A stretch of DNA of 42,682 bases from Clostridiales bacterium (GCA_009782285.1 WRJK01000014.1:1-42682); one strand, 5' to 3'; numbered from the stretch's first letter, positions 30,863 to 40,076 are shown. Numbers and translations are program-made. Notes: generated from the sequence alone by a model not told the origin.

Positions 30863-32356
30863 ATCGTTTTTTTAGGGCTTGATGTTGGGAGCAGCAGCTG
30901 CAAATGCGCTGCTTTCGCAGAAGACGGCAAGATGCTTGCTTCTTCAGAAAAGGAATACGCAAAAACCCCGGGGCAGATCGGGCTGGACGCAAGGGTTTTG
31001 TTCGAATACGTATGCGCTGCCGTCCGCAGCTGTACGGAGCAGGTTGAAGCGGCGGGCGACATTGTTTCGGTCACGGTTTCTTCTTTTGGCGAGTCCTTTG
31101 TGCCGATTGACAAAGCCGGCAGGGTTCTTGCGCCTGTAGCCATGTACACCGACGGCGATGGCGCTGCCGAGACCGAGTTTTTGCGGCGCAATGCCGCACA
31201 CATTGGGCGAATAGCAGGCGCAGCGCCGAATTGCCTGTATGCGCTGCCTAGGATGATGCAGATGCTGAATACGGTACCGGGCCTGCGTGACAACCTCTGG
31301 AAATTCCTGCAGATCGAGGACTATGTCGTTTTCAGGTTTTGCGGGGAAACGGTGATCGACTACTCCTTGGCTTGCAGGGCGCTGGCTTTTGACGTCGGTG
31401 GGCACTGCTGGTCGGAGGAGATACTGGAAACTGCCGGGTTTGGCAGCCATGCGCTCTCAAAGCCTGTGCCTGCCGGGACAGTTGCAGGGGAGATGCACGA
31501 TAGCTTGGCTCTAGCGCTGGGTTTGCGCAAAGGTGTGAAAATCGTTTCCGGCATGCACGATCAAGTCGCCGCCGCGACGGGCGCGGGTGCGCTCCGCACA
31601 GGCGACGCAGTAGTTGGAACGGGTTCTGTGGAGTGCATCACTCCTGTTTTTGACAGCTTCATTGCAGACGATGCATTCTTAAACCAAAACTACGTGTGCG
31701 TCCCCCATGCCGTGCCCGGGCTTTACGTAACATACGCTTTTACCCTGTCAGGCGGATCGCTGCTCTCTTGGTACCGCGACAGGCTTGTCCCGTACCTGAA
31801 GCCCTCTGCAGAAGCTGGGAATTGCTCGGTTTACGACTTGCTGAACGAAAATTGCCCAAGTGAACCGTCGGACATCATAGTGGTTCCACATTTCGGGGGA
31901 ACAGGGACGCCGGAACTGGCGTCGCCGGCCTTTGGAACCATCGCCGGCTTGTCGATGGGCAGCGGCCTGCCGGAAATATACCGGGCGGTAATGGAAGGGC
32001 TCTGCTTCGAGATGCGCTTCAACAGGGAAAAGCTCAAGGAGTCCGGCATTGAGTTTTCTTCACTTCGCGCAACCGGCGGCGGTGCCCGTTCTCCGCTGTG
32101 GCTGCAGATGAAGGCGGACGTGCTGGACATACCTGTGGAAACCCTTGAAACGTCTGACGCAGGCGCAGTCGGCGGTGCCATGGCGGCGGCGGTTTCCCTT
32201 GGGGCTTTCCGTTGCCTTGAGGAGGCAGCCTCCTGTTTTGTGAAAACCGGAAAGCTAATCTTGCCAAATCGGGAAAGAACCAAGCTATATGACAAAAAGT
32301 ACAGCAGGTACATAAAAATCCGTCAAGCTATGCTTTCTTTAAATAATGAAATTTGA
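30863..32356 (+). CDS. FGGY-family carbohydrate kinase (xylulokinase-like)
   Basis: About 497 aa, normal for FGGY kinases (two actin-like ATPase domains). Motifs: FLGLDVGSSSCK at the N-terminus (first phosphate-binding loop), a middle GAGALRTGDAVVGTGS segment, and the C-terminal ATGGGARSPLWLQMKAD adenosine-binding motif. It should phosphorylate a ketose or polyol, probably the product of the FucI-like isomerase encoded nearby. The start is unusual. AAGGAGGG (30848-30855) is well placed for initiation at ATC 30863, giving M-V-F-L-G-L-D, but no in-frame ATG, GTG or TTG lies there. ATG 30824 falls in the -10 box, and ATG 30856 is out of frame, reaching the frame only if one T of the 7-T run (30867-30873) were absent. 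The 3' end overlaps the convergent MFS gene by 29 nt. Confidence 0.8.
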   Translation: MVFLGLDVGSSSCKCAAFAEDGKMLASSEKEYAKTPGQIGLDARVLFEYVCAAVRSCTEQVEAAGDIVSVTVSSFGESFVPIDKAGRVLAPVAMYTDGDGAAETEFLRRNAAHIGRIAGAAPNCLYALPRMMQMLNTVPGLRDNLWKFLQIEDYVVFRFCGETVIDYSLACRALAFDVGGHCWSEEILETAGFGSHALSKPVPAGTVAGEMHDSLALALGLRKGVKIVSGMHDQVAAATGAGALRTGDAVVGTGSVECITPVFDSFIADDAFLNQNYVCVPHAVPGLYVTYAFTLSGGSLLSWYRDRLVPYLKPSAEAGNCSVYDLLNENCPSEPSDIIVVPHFGGTGTPELASPAFGTIAGLSMGSGLPEIYRAVMEGLCFEMRFNREKLKESGIEFSSLRATGGGARSPLWLQMKADVLDIPVETLETSDAGAVGGAMAAAVSLGAFRCLEEAASCFVKTGKLILPNRERTKLYDKKYSRYIKIRQAMLSLNNEI

Positions 32357-33488
32357 GTGCTGCCAAGAAGCCGCACACTGCAATCAGCGCCAAGGCAAAA
32401 AATGAATACTGGATTCCGAAGATGCCAGCCAGGTACCCCATGAAAATCGGAGACAAAGCACCGCCAGCACCGCTGCCGGCCAGCATGAAGCCAGTCGCAA
32501 GGCCTGTGTCGTTTGGGTACTCCTTTGCCGTCAAACTGATGATGAAGGGCCAGATCGGGCCATGGGAAAAGCCGAGCACAAAGCAGAGCGCAAGCGACAT
32601 AGTGGGGCTGCCTGAAAGCGCAATGGCGACAGAAAAAACGGAGACGCACAGGAAAAGCACCCTGATGACTGTTTTTTCGTGCCTGTGAAGCAAGCTCCCC
32701 AACAGCCTCCCCAGCATCATTGCCAGCCAGAACAGCGATATCGCAGACGCAGAAAGCCCGGGGGCCCCCAGTTTCTGAACGAACAGCAGATCGAAAAAGA
32801 AAGAAAAGCCATTTTCCAGCGCCACGTACATTGTGACGGCCACCAACAGGGACATGAGCACCGGGGTTGCGAGGATTTTGTATGAATGCTGTATCGCGCC
32901 CTGACCACTCAAAGCTTCCGCATCCCGTGCAGCTTCGGCAAATTTCGTGAACAGGATCAGCACGAAGGCCACTGCGAACGCGCTGCCGCATATGACAAAG
33001 ACGACGCGCCAGTCAAAACCGTAGTTCCGGATCGCGAAGTCGGAAACAATAGGCCCCGCCATTGCGCCCATGCAGAAAAACGACTGCACTATGTTGTGGA
33101 ACTTCCCTTGCTGCTTGCCGTACATGTCGGCAACCGCAGCTGTAAATGTCGCTTCGGTCATGCTGAAGCCTGCGCCCAAGACAAAAATGCCGACGACGAA
33201 GCCAGTCAAGTACGGGATCGCGACAACCGTTAAGCAGCCTGCCATAAACGTGACAGTGAACACCTGCAGAACCGTCTTTTTCCCAATACGATCTGAAAGC
33301 CTGCCCATCAGGAGCGGGAATATGATTATTGCGGTGTACTGCACGGCTACCAAGCCGCCCATCCATTTGCCCGCCACGTCGAATTCCTGAGAGACCTTAA
33401 GCAGGGCAAGCTGAAAACCTCCGGCTTCAAACCCTAGGAAAAACGCCAGCGTCATAGCGACCGGCAATAGTAGTTTCTTCGTTTTCAT
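32328..33488 (-). CDS. MFS sugar transporter, FHS (FucP-like) type
   Basis: A 386-aa membrane protein with about 12 hydrophobic segments and the MFS loop 2-3 motif G-R-L-S-D-R-I-G-K-K (about residues 61-70). The central segments (GFSMTEATFTAAVADMYG, then the FHN-Q-FF-MGAMAGP pattern) resemble the fucose/galactose/hexose symporter group. It should import a monosaccharide by proton symport. The ATG at 33488 lies 3 nt after the isomerase stop, with no strong ribosome binding site, so it is probably translated by coupling. It is the last gene of the aldolase-isomerase-transporter operon. Substrate is not evident. Other MFS subfamilies are possible. Confidence 0.75.
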   Translation of the reverse strand: MKTKKLLLPVAMTLAFFLGFEAGGFQLALLKVSQEFDVAGKWMGGLVAVQYTAIIIFPLLMGRLSDRIGKKTVLQVFTVTFMAGCLTVVAIPYLTGFVVGIFVLGAGFSMTEATFTAAVADMYGKQQGKFHNIVQSFFCMGAMAGPIVSDFAIRNYGFDWRVVFVICGSAFAVAFVLILFTKFAEAARDAEALSGQGAIQHSYKILATPVLMSLLVAVTMYVALENGFSFFFDLLFVQKLGAPGLSASAISLFWLAMMLGRLLGSLLHRHEKTVIRVLFLCVSVFSVAIALSGSPTMSLALCFVLGFSHGPIWPFIISLTAKEYPNDTGLATGFMLAGSGAGGALSPIFMGYLAGIFGIQYSFFALALIAVCGFLAALKFHYLKKA

Positions 33489-33491
33489 GCT

Positions 33492-34865
33492 CTACAAAAT
33501 GATGGCGCGTATGCCGCACATGCCGCAAAACGCTTCCAAGGCTTGGCAAAGGCCTTCGCCATATCCAAGTACTCCATACTCGTTCATGTAGTTTTCCAGC
33601 AGCGCATCGATGTCGCAATCGACATAGGCGAACGCATGGGGCCAGAACGGTATGCCACATTCCTGCTTGCGCTCCTCCAAGTTTTCGGGAACCCTGACCT
33701 CGCACTCTGTGACCACCATCACCAATTCGCCGTTGAACCGCCCGAGCCTCGCCAAAACCCCTTTGCCTGGTTTGCATGTGAGCCTGACAGACAGCCCGCC
33801 GGCAGCGCCCTCCGTGGCGATGCCATGGCCTGCGTAGCCAGGCGGGTCGAATTCCCCGGCCAGCGAAGGCGGCACTGCGCCGTCACCGATGATCTTCACT
33901 TCTTTCAATGCCCGGTCCACGTGCTGCAGGTCGCCGTAGTATACAGGGCTTTCAGATAGTTTCATGAGTAGGAACACCGTCATGGCGGTGTTGAAGTCCG
34001 AAAGCGTCGATGTTGGCACGCCGTCGTCCAGCATCATGCTCTGCGCGAAGCATGTGGCGCAGTAGTCGTCGCCGAGCCCCGGGAAAGACTGAATGGTGTA
34101 AAAATCAAACCCGTATTTTGCAACCAGCTTCTTCAAGGCAAGATAAAGCGAGATTGAACGCTTTGCGCTCTCGTCCATCTCAGGCAGGTGCGAGAACGAT
34201 TTGAGCAGGCGAACCTTGCCCTCTACAAGCTCTGCTTCTGTTATGGACTTGGCTGTTTCCAGCAGCTCCGTCGTATCGTAGGAATCAATGTCCACGCCAA
34301 AAACCCGCATCCACTGGGACGGGTCAGCGACCCCACAGGTTTGCCCCATGCCGCGCCCGCCAAAGACGCCTATTGTCGACATGTTCAGCATGTTTTTCAG
34401 CGCAGCAGCTTTGGCAAAAGCGGTTATTTTCGATATTTGCGCATCGTCGTCGGAAGCCCCGTAGACGAATGCGTGGGGGATGCCAACCTCGAGAAGCGCA
34501 CCGTGCAGCACAAACCCGCCCACAGGGCGCCAGCCTTGGGAGCCTGGATGGGTCCATATCAGCACAGGCTTGCCGGAACCGATGAAATCGCGGACAGCAG
34601 CGACCAAATGCGCCGCCCAAACCCATGTGCCGCTGAAAAGGACGAGGCAGTCGATGCTCTCATCGTGCTTGAATTTCAAGAGAGCCTCTTTCGCTTCTTT
34701 TTTCGAAGCGATCACTGTGTCGTGAGCGACAAGGGAGAGCCCTTTGCTTTCAAGGGCTTTCATGCTGCGGTCGACCAGCCCGGCGTCGATGAACGGTTGC
34801 CCGCTTGGGTCAAGCAGCCCGTCCTTGTGAACTCCGTAAACAATAAATCCAATTTTTGCCATCAT
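33492..34865 (-). CDS. L-fucose/L-arabinose isomerase-family protein
   Basis: A 457-aa cytoplasmic protein of the FucI/AraA-type isomerase superfamily. The N-terminal Rossmann-like domain has GFIVYGVHKD, then DCLVLFSGTWVWAAH and KPVLIWTHPGSQGW; the middle has GVFGGRGMGQTCGVADPSQW, and the C-terminal part contains the MTVFLLMKLSESPVYYGDL stretch seen in this superfamily. It should interconvert an aldose and a ketose using a divalent metal. The length is shorter than FucI (about 590) and close to AraA-like members, so the substrate cannot be assigned. The start at ATG 34865 has GGAGGG upstream; ATG 34862 is equally possible. It lies between the aldolase gene (26 nt upstream) and the MFS gene. 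Confidence 0.75.
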   Translation of the reverse strand: MMAKIGFIVYGVHKDGLLDPSGQPFIDAGLVDRSMKALESKGLSLVAHDTVIASKKEAKEALLKFKHDESIDCLVLFSGTWVWAAHLVAAVRDFIGSGKPVLIWTHPGSQGWRPVGGFVLHGALLEVGIPHAFVYGASDDDAQISKITAFAKAAALKNMLNMSTIGVFGGRGMGQTCGVADPSQWMRVFGVDIDSYDTTELLETAKSITEAELVEGKVRLLKSFSHLPEMDESAKRSISLYLALKKLVAKYGFDFYTIQSFPGLGDDYCATCFAQSMMLDDGVPTSTLSDFNTAMTVFLLMKLSESPVYYGDLQHVDRALKEVKIIGDGAVPPSLAGEFDPPGYAGHGIATEGAAGGLSVRLTCKPGKGVLARLGRFNGELVMVVTECEVRVPENLEERKQECGIPFWPHAFAYVDCDIDALLENYMNEYGVLGYGEGLCQALEAFCGMCGIRAIIL

Positions 34866-34891
34866 TCTGCCCTCCTATTTGACAATTGATT

Positions 34892-35896
34892 CTACAAATA
34901 CCACATGTCCAAAAATGAACGTACCATTTTTTTCATTTCCATAAATACGATGTCCTGCCGCCACATGGTCGTGCAGTGGGAAATGCTAGCTTGGACGCTA
35001 TCCCGAGCCGTTGCAGTGAGCAGGTTTTCCTTGATTAGCGCGTCCACCGCCGCCGGACCTGCGGCTTTCACAGCGTTTTGCGCCATTTCGCGCAACAAAA
35101 CAGGTGACGAGTCCCGCTCCAGCATGGTCCAGATGTTCACCTTGCAGATGCCGTCGCCTGCTATGTCCCTCACTTGGCATTGAGGGACAGAGGAAAGCCC
35201 GTGGAGGACGATCCGCGCACCGATTAAATCTCTGATCTTCCTCGCAGTGTCACCAGAATAGCGCAATTCCTGCGCCGAAGCCCGGTGTTCGGTGCCCAAG
35301 TTTGCCACCACTAGGTCAGCACCGGTTTCGCGGCGGTACCTTAAGGCGTCTTCCGGCAGGGTCAATGCATTGTGCGCACCGCCTCCGGCATCGAAAATTT
35401 CGTCGCAGGCTCCTTCGATCAATATTTTCCCATGCATTTTTTCAACAAAAGCCGCTGTCTTTCGGATATTGTCGTTAAAAGGCAGGGCGGATGCGTCATA
35501 CATTATTGAAGAGTAACCCGACAAATCCGACTCCAGCAGTTCTGCATCCAGGTCGTGCTGCACGTGGTCAAGGTGGAGCAGGGCGTCCACGTTTGGGAAC
35601 GGCCCGCCCGGGCTTGTCAGCACCTCGGCGTCGGCACGGAACAGGCTAAGGCCGGTGTCCCAACGGCGTGTGTGCGTGTAATGCCGTGATTGCGGGCGCT
35701 GGGCGTACTGGACTGTGATTGCCAGCGTAACCGGCACACGGGGCAAACCGCGCTGCTCTGCGAACTCCTGCGCAGCTGACAGAACGGCTTCGGTGGTTGT
35801 CAGGTTTTCGCTGCAGAAACATGGCATTACCCACTTTTTTTCAGCAGCTTGGGCGTAAACTTCCTTCACTTGGGAAAAGTCTGTAATGATTGCCAT
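34892..35896 (-). CDS. Class II fructose/tagatose-bisphosphate-type aldolase
   Basis: A 334-aa metal-dependent class II aldolase of the FBA/GatY type. Visible motifs are LHLDH (residues 107-111, catalytic Asp and zinc His), GTEHRAS (zinc His in place of the usual GTxHG) and LHGLSS (third zinc His), plus GDGICKVNIWT matching the family's phosphate-binding region. It should split a ketose phosphate into dihydroxyacetone phosphate and an aldehyde. The altered residue after the second zinc His and the HTRRW insert around residue 75 suggest a substrate other than fructose 1,6-bisphosphate. The start is ATG 35896, with GAGGTG at 8 nt; a GTG at 35905 is in frame but overlaps that site. First gene of a three-gene operon. 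Confidence 0.8.
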   Translation of the reverse strand: MAIITDFSQVKEVYAQAAEKKWVMPCFCSENLTTTEAVLSAAQEFAEQRGLPRVPVTLAITVQYAQRPQSRHYTHTRRWDTGLSLFRADAEVLTSPGGPFPNVDALLHLDHVQHDLDAELLESDLSGYSSIMYDASALPFNDNIRKTAAFVEKMHGKILIEGACDEIFDAGGGAHNALTLPEDALRYRRETGADLVVANLGTEHRASAQELRYSGDTARKIRDLIGARIVLHGLSSVPQCQVRDIAGDGICKVNIWTMLERDSSPVLLREMAQNAVKAAGPAAVDALIKENLLTATARDSVQASISHCTTMWRQDIVFMEMKKMVRSFLDMWYL

Positions 35897-35920
35897 TGCC
35901 GTCACCTCAGTTAAAATATT

Positions 35921-35950
35921 TCCGCAAAAGGATGCATACAGCTTTGCGGA
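35921..35950. promoter_or_regulatory. Inverted repeat upstream of the aldolase operon
   Basis: TCCGCAAA (35921-35928) and TTTGCGGA (35943-35950) form perfect 8-bp arms around 14 nt, 25 nt upstream of the aldolase ATG. It could be an operator for a sugar-responsive regulator or a leader hairpin; I saw no good promoter here. Confidence 0.45.
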
Positions 35951-35955
35951 TATGA

Positions 35956-35990
35956 CCGGGCTGCTGAAATATTGGATTTCAGCAGCCCGG
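35956..35990 (-). terminator. Strong hairpin after the S8-dockerin gene
   Basis: A perfect 15-bp stem, CCGGGCTGCTGAAAT (35956-35970) with ATTTCAGCAGCCCGG (35976-35990) and a 5-nt loop. It lies 35 nt after the protease stop codon and before the aldolase operon on the same strand. There is no T tract after it, so it may terminate poorly or protect the mRNA 3' end. Confidence 0.65.
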
Positions 35991-36024
35991 TCCGCTATTA
36001 TGCAGAGTTGAAAGTTAGTAGCCT

Positions 36025-39000
36025 TTATTTAGTGTAGTGGATGAAGAGGTCAAGCAGGTCGAGCATGTCGATCAGGCCGTCTCCGTTAACGTCGCACATG
36101 CTTGCCGTGACTGGGTTGCCCCATGCGTCGTTAACTTTAACCAAGGTGCCCCAGCTTGAGGAGTCGGCGTCGAAGCCGCAATAAAGCAGCATGATGCCCA
36201 AATCCAAGGCGTCAACGACGCCGTCCCTGTTCAGGTCGTACTTCGAACGTGCTATCACTGTGGTTGCAGCGCCGTTTTCAATCAAGGCCGGGACGTACTT
36301 AGTTGTGTCGCCGAAAAGCCCCACAACCTTGGCAGAGGTTATTGTCATGGTTGCGTTTCCGAACCCTTTCGGAGAGTAGACGAATTTGGCGATGTCAACA
36401 GCTGCTTCGGACGTCAGCCCGGTTGTAGACCCTGAAGGAAGCGCCAGCGTTACCGTGCCCTTCCAGAGGTTGTTCCCGGCATGGGTCCACAGGATCTGGT
36501 TCATGGTGTCAAAGCCGTTAAGCCCGACAATCCCTTTGCCTGCCAGCATGTCGCCGTCGATGGCGAATTCCAGCTCAAGGTCGAGCACGTCGTTGGTTTT
36601 TGCAACCGAAACGGTGTATTCCACGTCCCCGGAGACGTAGCTCACCACGTCAGTGCTCAGGCTCACAAAAACAGGCACTTCGAGAGCGACTGTCTGCTCG
36701 GCTACGTTAAGCCCGGACCAGACATAGCCGTCAAAGCGCTCGTCAGTGACAAAGCCGCCTGTCTCCGGCACGTAGTACGGCAGGGCGTTTGCGGCCCAGT
36801 TGTAGTTAGTGTCGGAAGTGCCGGTGCGGAACGCGTCGGTAGCCGGTATTGGCACGTAGTTGTCAATGGCCCAAATGGAAACGTCAACAGTTTCGCCAAC
36901 GAGCTTGCCTGCCAAGGCGCCTTCAAATACGATTTCGAAATCGCCGTTAGCGTCGACGTCCGCACGGACAGAATGATTGTCACCAACCTGGATCCACACT
37001 GCATTGTAGCTTTGGTCAAGGTTGGGTGAGATGTACAAACCGTCAGGGTCTGCATATTCAACTATCGGGAAAGTAATGCCGCGGACAGCAGCATCATCGA
37101 TCCACTCGTCGTAAACATTGCCGGTAACAGTAAGGTCGCCGCCTTGAGCCGAAGTTGCAACATCATACTTAACATTGAGCACCGGCGGTGTGTTGTCGAT
37201 GTCGAATGGAAGGTTGATGTAGTCGCGGGCGTTGACGTTCGTCTGGGTTGTGGAAGTCGGTATAACGCTCAGGACGTACTCGCCTTCGGTGTAGGCTGCG
37301 CCGCCCAGCGCAGTCTGCGCGGTGCGGTCAAGCATGTAGCGCGGTGCGGGCTCGCCGTGGTATAGCGGCAGGGTGCTGTAGGTGAACGCGTTCAGGTTTG
37401 CGGTCACGCTTTCGCCCAAGCTTCCGTCGGCGTTGGCCCTGGATATGCGCAGGGTTGCGGTCGAGGTCTGGTAGCGGGCCATGTTCACGCCCAGCATGCC
37501 GGAAGCACGGTTTTGCCTGACTTCGGTGTCAGTGTTGATGACGGGGCGGTACACTTCGAGTTCGTGGATGCCCGCCGGGTTGACCGGCCTGTTGCCGGTG
37601 GCGCCGCCGCCAAGGGTGAAGAACCCGGTGTCGCCGAGGACGTACTGGAACGGCAGGTGCGCGACCTCTTTGTCGCCAAGATGGACATAGACAAGCCCTT
37701 CGTAGAGCTCAAAGGGCACGTCGGCCGCCTTGGCTTTGTCCAAGTTGAATGTCACGTTGAAATCGACGGTCGACTTGGCCGGGACTGCAAGGGTCGCTGG
37801 CAGCGCCAGTGACGCCGCGCCGTCTGGGTTGTTCCTGAACACGTAGGAGAGGCTGTACACCCTGTCGCCGCTGCTGGTGTTCTTCAGGTGCGCTCCAAGG
37901 GTCTTGGGCGCGGACACGGCAAGGCTGTCGTCGTTGCCGAAGCTGAAGTCGGCCGCGTCGCAGCTGCGGAACACGTTGTTCAGCCAAGCGTTCTTGGTCG
38001 TATTGTAGTTGGCGGCGTTGTTCGGGTGGTTCACCGTGGTGCTGACCGTCGCTACGTTGTTGTAGGTGACGGAGACCACCGTGTCGGCCATGGCTGCGGC
38101 GTACACGTCGATGAACCCGGAGCCGCTCGAGTTGTTGCTCTCGTACTTGTTGGCAATCCAAGTTGCGTTGTTCATCAGGCGGGCTCTGATCTCCCTGCGG
38201 TCCCAAGTGCGGACGCCGTCGTTCTGCGCCATGTCGTACCCGATCAGCAGCGCGACTGCGCCTGCGGCGTGGGGGGCGGCCATGGAGCAGCCCGTCATGC
38301 TGGCGGTGGGCTCGCGCTGCGCGAGGGTCGCGGTGTCAGGGACGGTGTTCGCGATGACCTCGTCTGTCGGCAGGCCCGCGTTGGCGGTGCCGATGTTGTT
38401 GGTCCAGGCGAACGAAAGGTTGGTCGAGGATATTACAGCCGTGCCGTGTGACATCAGCTGCGGCAGGAGCGTGTGGCTTATGGCGACCGGCCCCCTCCCG
38501 GAGCTGTTGTTTGCGCTGGCACGGGTGGGTTCGTTCGCGTTGCCGTGGCCGTCTATCCTGGCGTTGCCTATGGCGAAGACCAGAGGTGACGCGTCCGGCG
38601 TGTCAGCCGTGTAGTACCACGGGCCCACATTGTTCGCGGCGTTTGTCCAGATCAGCCACGGGTTCTGCAGAAGCGCATTGTTGTAGGCTACCGTCTCCAC
38701 GTTCACAGGGCTGTTGTAATTGTTCGCGCCCATTGACATGGTGCAGAGGTCCGGTTTGTCGATAAGGGCCATCTCCACGGCGGCGATCCTGTCGCCCACG
38801 CGGTAGTGGAACGTGTGCGCTTCAGGGGCGACGCCCAGGATGCCTTGGGTACTGCCCGTGTCGCGGCCAAGAACCGTGCCCGTTACGTGGGTGCCGTGGG
38901 CGTAGGCCGTCCTCGGGTCGTAACGGTGCCAGGTGTTCACGTTGTTCCCCGTCGGGAATGTACGCCCGTAGAAGAATCCGCCGATGTTGTGGGCTTCGGT

Positions 39001-39846
39001 CAGCTGCGGGTTGTCCGGCGTCCTCTTCAGTTGCTCTGCGTACGTCAGGAAAGCGCCGGCCAAAGCCGGGTGGCGGGCGTCGACGCCGCCGTCTGCCACG
39101 CAGACGACTACGCCTTGGCCTTTGTAGCCCAGTTCGTGCAGCTTATTGGCATTCATGAAGTGGCGGCCCGGCTGGTTGCCTGCAGGGTCGTTGGTCTCCT
39201 CGTCCCTTGCGAGGGGTTCGCCTTCCTCTTCAACGGCACCGGGGTCGCGGGCCTCTGAGACCGGGTAGACGGCGCGGACGCTGTCAAGCGCCGCAAGTTC
39301 GTACACCATGTCCGCAGGCACCGTGACGCTCACGCCGTTCAGTGCCAAGCGGTATTCGAAATCAATGCTAAAGGGGATGTCCCCGTCGACGACCATCGGC
39401 GCCTCGTCAAGCACGAATTCGTCCACGATGGGATCGTCCGCGCCGAACAGCTCCGCCGCTTCTTCGCGGAAGTCTTCATGCTCGGCTTCGACAATGGCTT
39501 CCGCAACCGCTTCAGGCAGTTCCGGGTCAACCAGCACCTGGATGGGTGCGGGAAGGCTGTCGAACAGTACGATGACGGAAACGTAAGATCCGTCGTCGGG
39601 CAGCTCGTTGTCGCCGTCGAACCCAAACACGCCGGAGAGGTCCTGTTCAGTCAAGACGTAGTCGAGGGCTTCGGCGTCGTCAACGTCGACGATGCCCCAG
39701 TCGAGTTCGGACCCTATCGCTTCGTCGCCGGTCGTGTTAGGGGATGAAACTCCGTCATCGGAAAACGCAAATACGCCCGATGTGAACACTAGGCCGAACA
39801 CAAGGGCAAAACACAAAATTTTTTTTGCTTTCTTCATTTTTTCCAT
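36025..39846 (-). CDS. Secreted S8 serine protease with cohesin-like and dockerin domains
   Basis: About 1270 aa. A signal peptide ends near FAF (residue 25), followed by an acidic propeptide with an I9-like segment to about 205 and an S8 catalytic domain to about 590. Triad: Asp249 in VADGGVD, His314 in AHGTHVTG, Ser518 in TGCSMAAPHAAG (Cys replaces the usual Thr before Ser). Beta-rich and Fn3-like domains follow, then a cohesin-like domain (about 1070-1195) and a type I dockerin at the end: two Ca-binding repeats, DLNRDGVVDALDLG and DVNGDGLIDMLDLL. Residues are numbered from ATG 39837, the best spaced after GGAGGT (11 nt); ATG 39846 is 2 nt from it and is used for the span. Dockerins bind cohesins, so the enzyme may join a surface complex. 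It is led by a long, possibly structured leader. Confidence 0.85.
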   Translation of the reverse strand: MEKMKKAKKILCFALVFGLVFTSGVFAFSDDGVSSPNTTGDEAIGSELDWGIVDVDDAEALDYVLTEQDLSGVFGFDGDNELPDDGSYVSVIVLFDSLPAPIQVLVDPELPEAVAEAIVEAEHEDFREEAAELFGADDPIVDEFVLDEAPMVVDGDIPFSIDFEYRLALNGVSVTVPADMVYELAALDSVRAVYPVSEARDPGAVEEEGEPLARDEETNDPAGNQPGRHFMNANKLHELGYKGQGVVVCVADGGVDARHPALAGAFLTYAEQLKRTPDNPQLTEAHNIGGFFYGRTFPTGNNVNTWHRYDPRTAYAHGTHVTGTVLGRDTGSTQGILGVAPEAHTFHYRVGDRIAAVEMALIDKPDLCTMSMGANNYNSPVNVETVAYNNALLQNPWLIWTNAANNVGPWYYTADTPDASPLVFAIGNARIDGHGNANEPTRASANNSSGRGPVAISHTLLPQLMSHGTAVISSTNLSFAWTNNIGTANAGLPTDEVIANTVPDTATLAQREPTASMTGCSMAAPHAAGAVALLIGYDMAQNDGVRTWDRREIRARLMNNATWIANKYESNNSSGSGFIDVYAAAMADTVVSVTYNNVATVSTTVNHPNNAANYNTTKNAWLNNVFRSCDAADFSFGNDDSLAVSAPKTLGAHLKNTSSGDRVYSLSYVFRNNPDGAASLALPATLAVPAKSTVDFNVTFNLDKAKAADVPFELYEGLVYVHLGDKEVAHLPFQYVLGDTGFFTLGGGATGNRPVNPAGIHELEVYRPVINTDTEVRQNRASGMLGVNMARYQTSTATLRISRANADGSLGESVTANLNAFTYSTLPLYHGEPAPRYMLDRTAQTALGGAAYTEGEYVLSVIPTSTTQTNVNARDYINLPFDIDNTPPVLNVKYDVATSAQGGDLTVTGNVYDEWIDDAAVRGITFPIVEYADPDGLYISPNLDQSYNAVWIQVGDNHSVRADVDANGDFEIVFEGALAGKLVGETVDVSIWAIDNYVPIPATDAFRTGTSDTNYNWAANALPYYVPETGGFVTDERFDGYVWSGLNVAEQTVALEVPVFVSLSTDVVSYVSGDVEYTVSVAKTNDVLDLELEFAIDGDMLAGKGIVGLNGFDTMNQILWTHAGNNLWKGTVTLALPSGSTTGLTSEAAVDIAKFVYSPKGFGNATMTITSAKVVGLFGDTTKYVPALIENGAATTVIARSKYDLNRDGVVDALDLGIMLLYCGFDADSSSWGTLVKVNDAWGNPVTASMCDVNGDGLIDMLDLLDLFIHYTK

Positions 39847-40076
39847 TACCTCCAAAATAGTACTGAATAAATAAACATAACGCCTCTTTTCTTCTGGAGT
39901 TGTGGTTCTCCGCCGTCCTTCTTGCCGGACGTTTTTCAGCCTCGCTGTTCTCGTGCAGCGCGGTCAAACGGCTCGCGCATGTGCGAGCTGCATTCAAGTC
40001 TAACACCCCCAGTCCTTTAGATTCTTTTATTGTTTTACACAAGTATAATATCACATTCACTATAGAATACAACACT
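39847..40076 (-). other. Long leader of the S8-dockerin gene with several hairpins
   Basis: No convincing gene in this stretch. Short stems occur at 39971-39988 (GCTCGC/GCGAGC), 39914-39931 (5' arm from 39914, CGTCC/GGACG within it) and 39896-39911 (GGAG/CTCC). A GGGGGTG followed by TTG near 40005 could start a small leader peptide. It does not match a riboswitch class I know. Confidence 0.35.

Noticed and set aside
39914..39936. Plus-strand intrinsic terminator (CGTCC/GGACG then TTTTT)
   Set aside because: No plus-strand gene ends here and the stem is only 5 bp.
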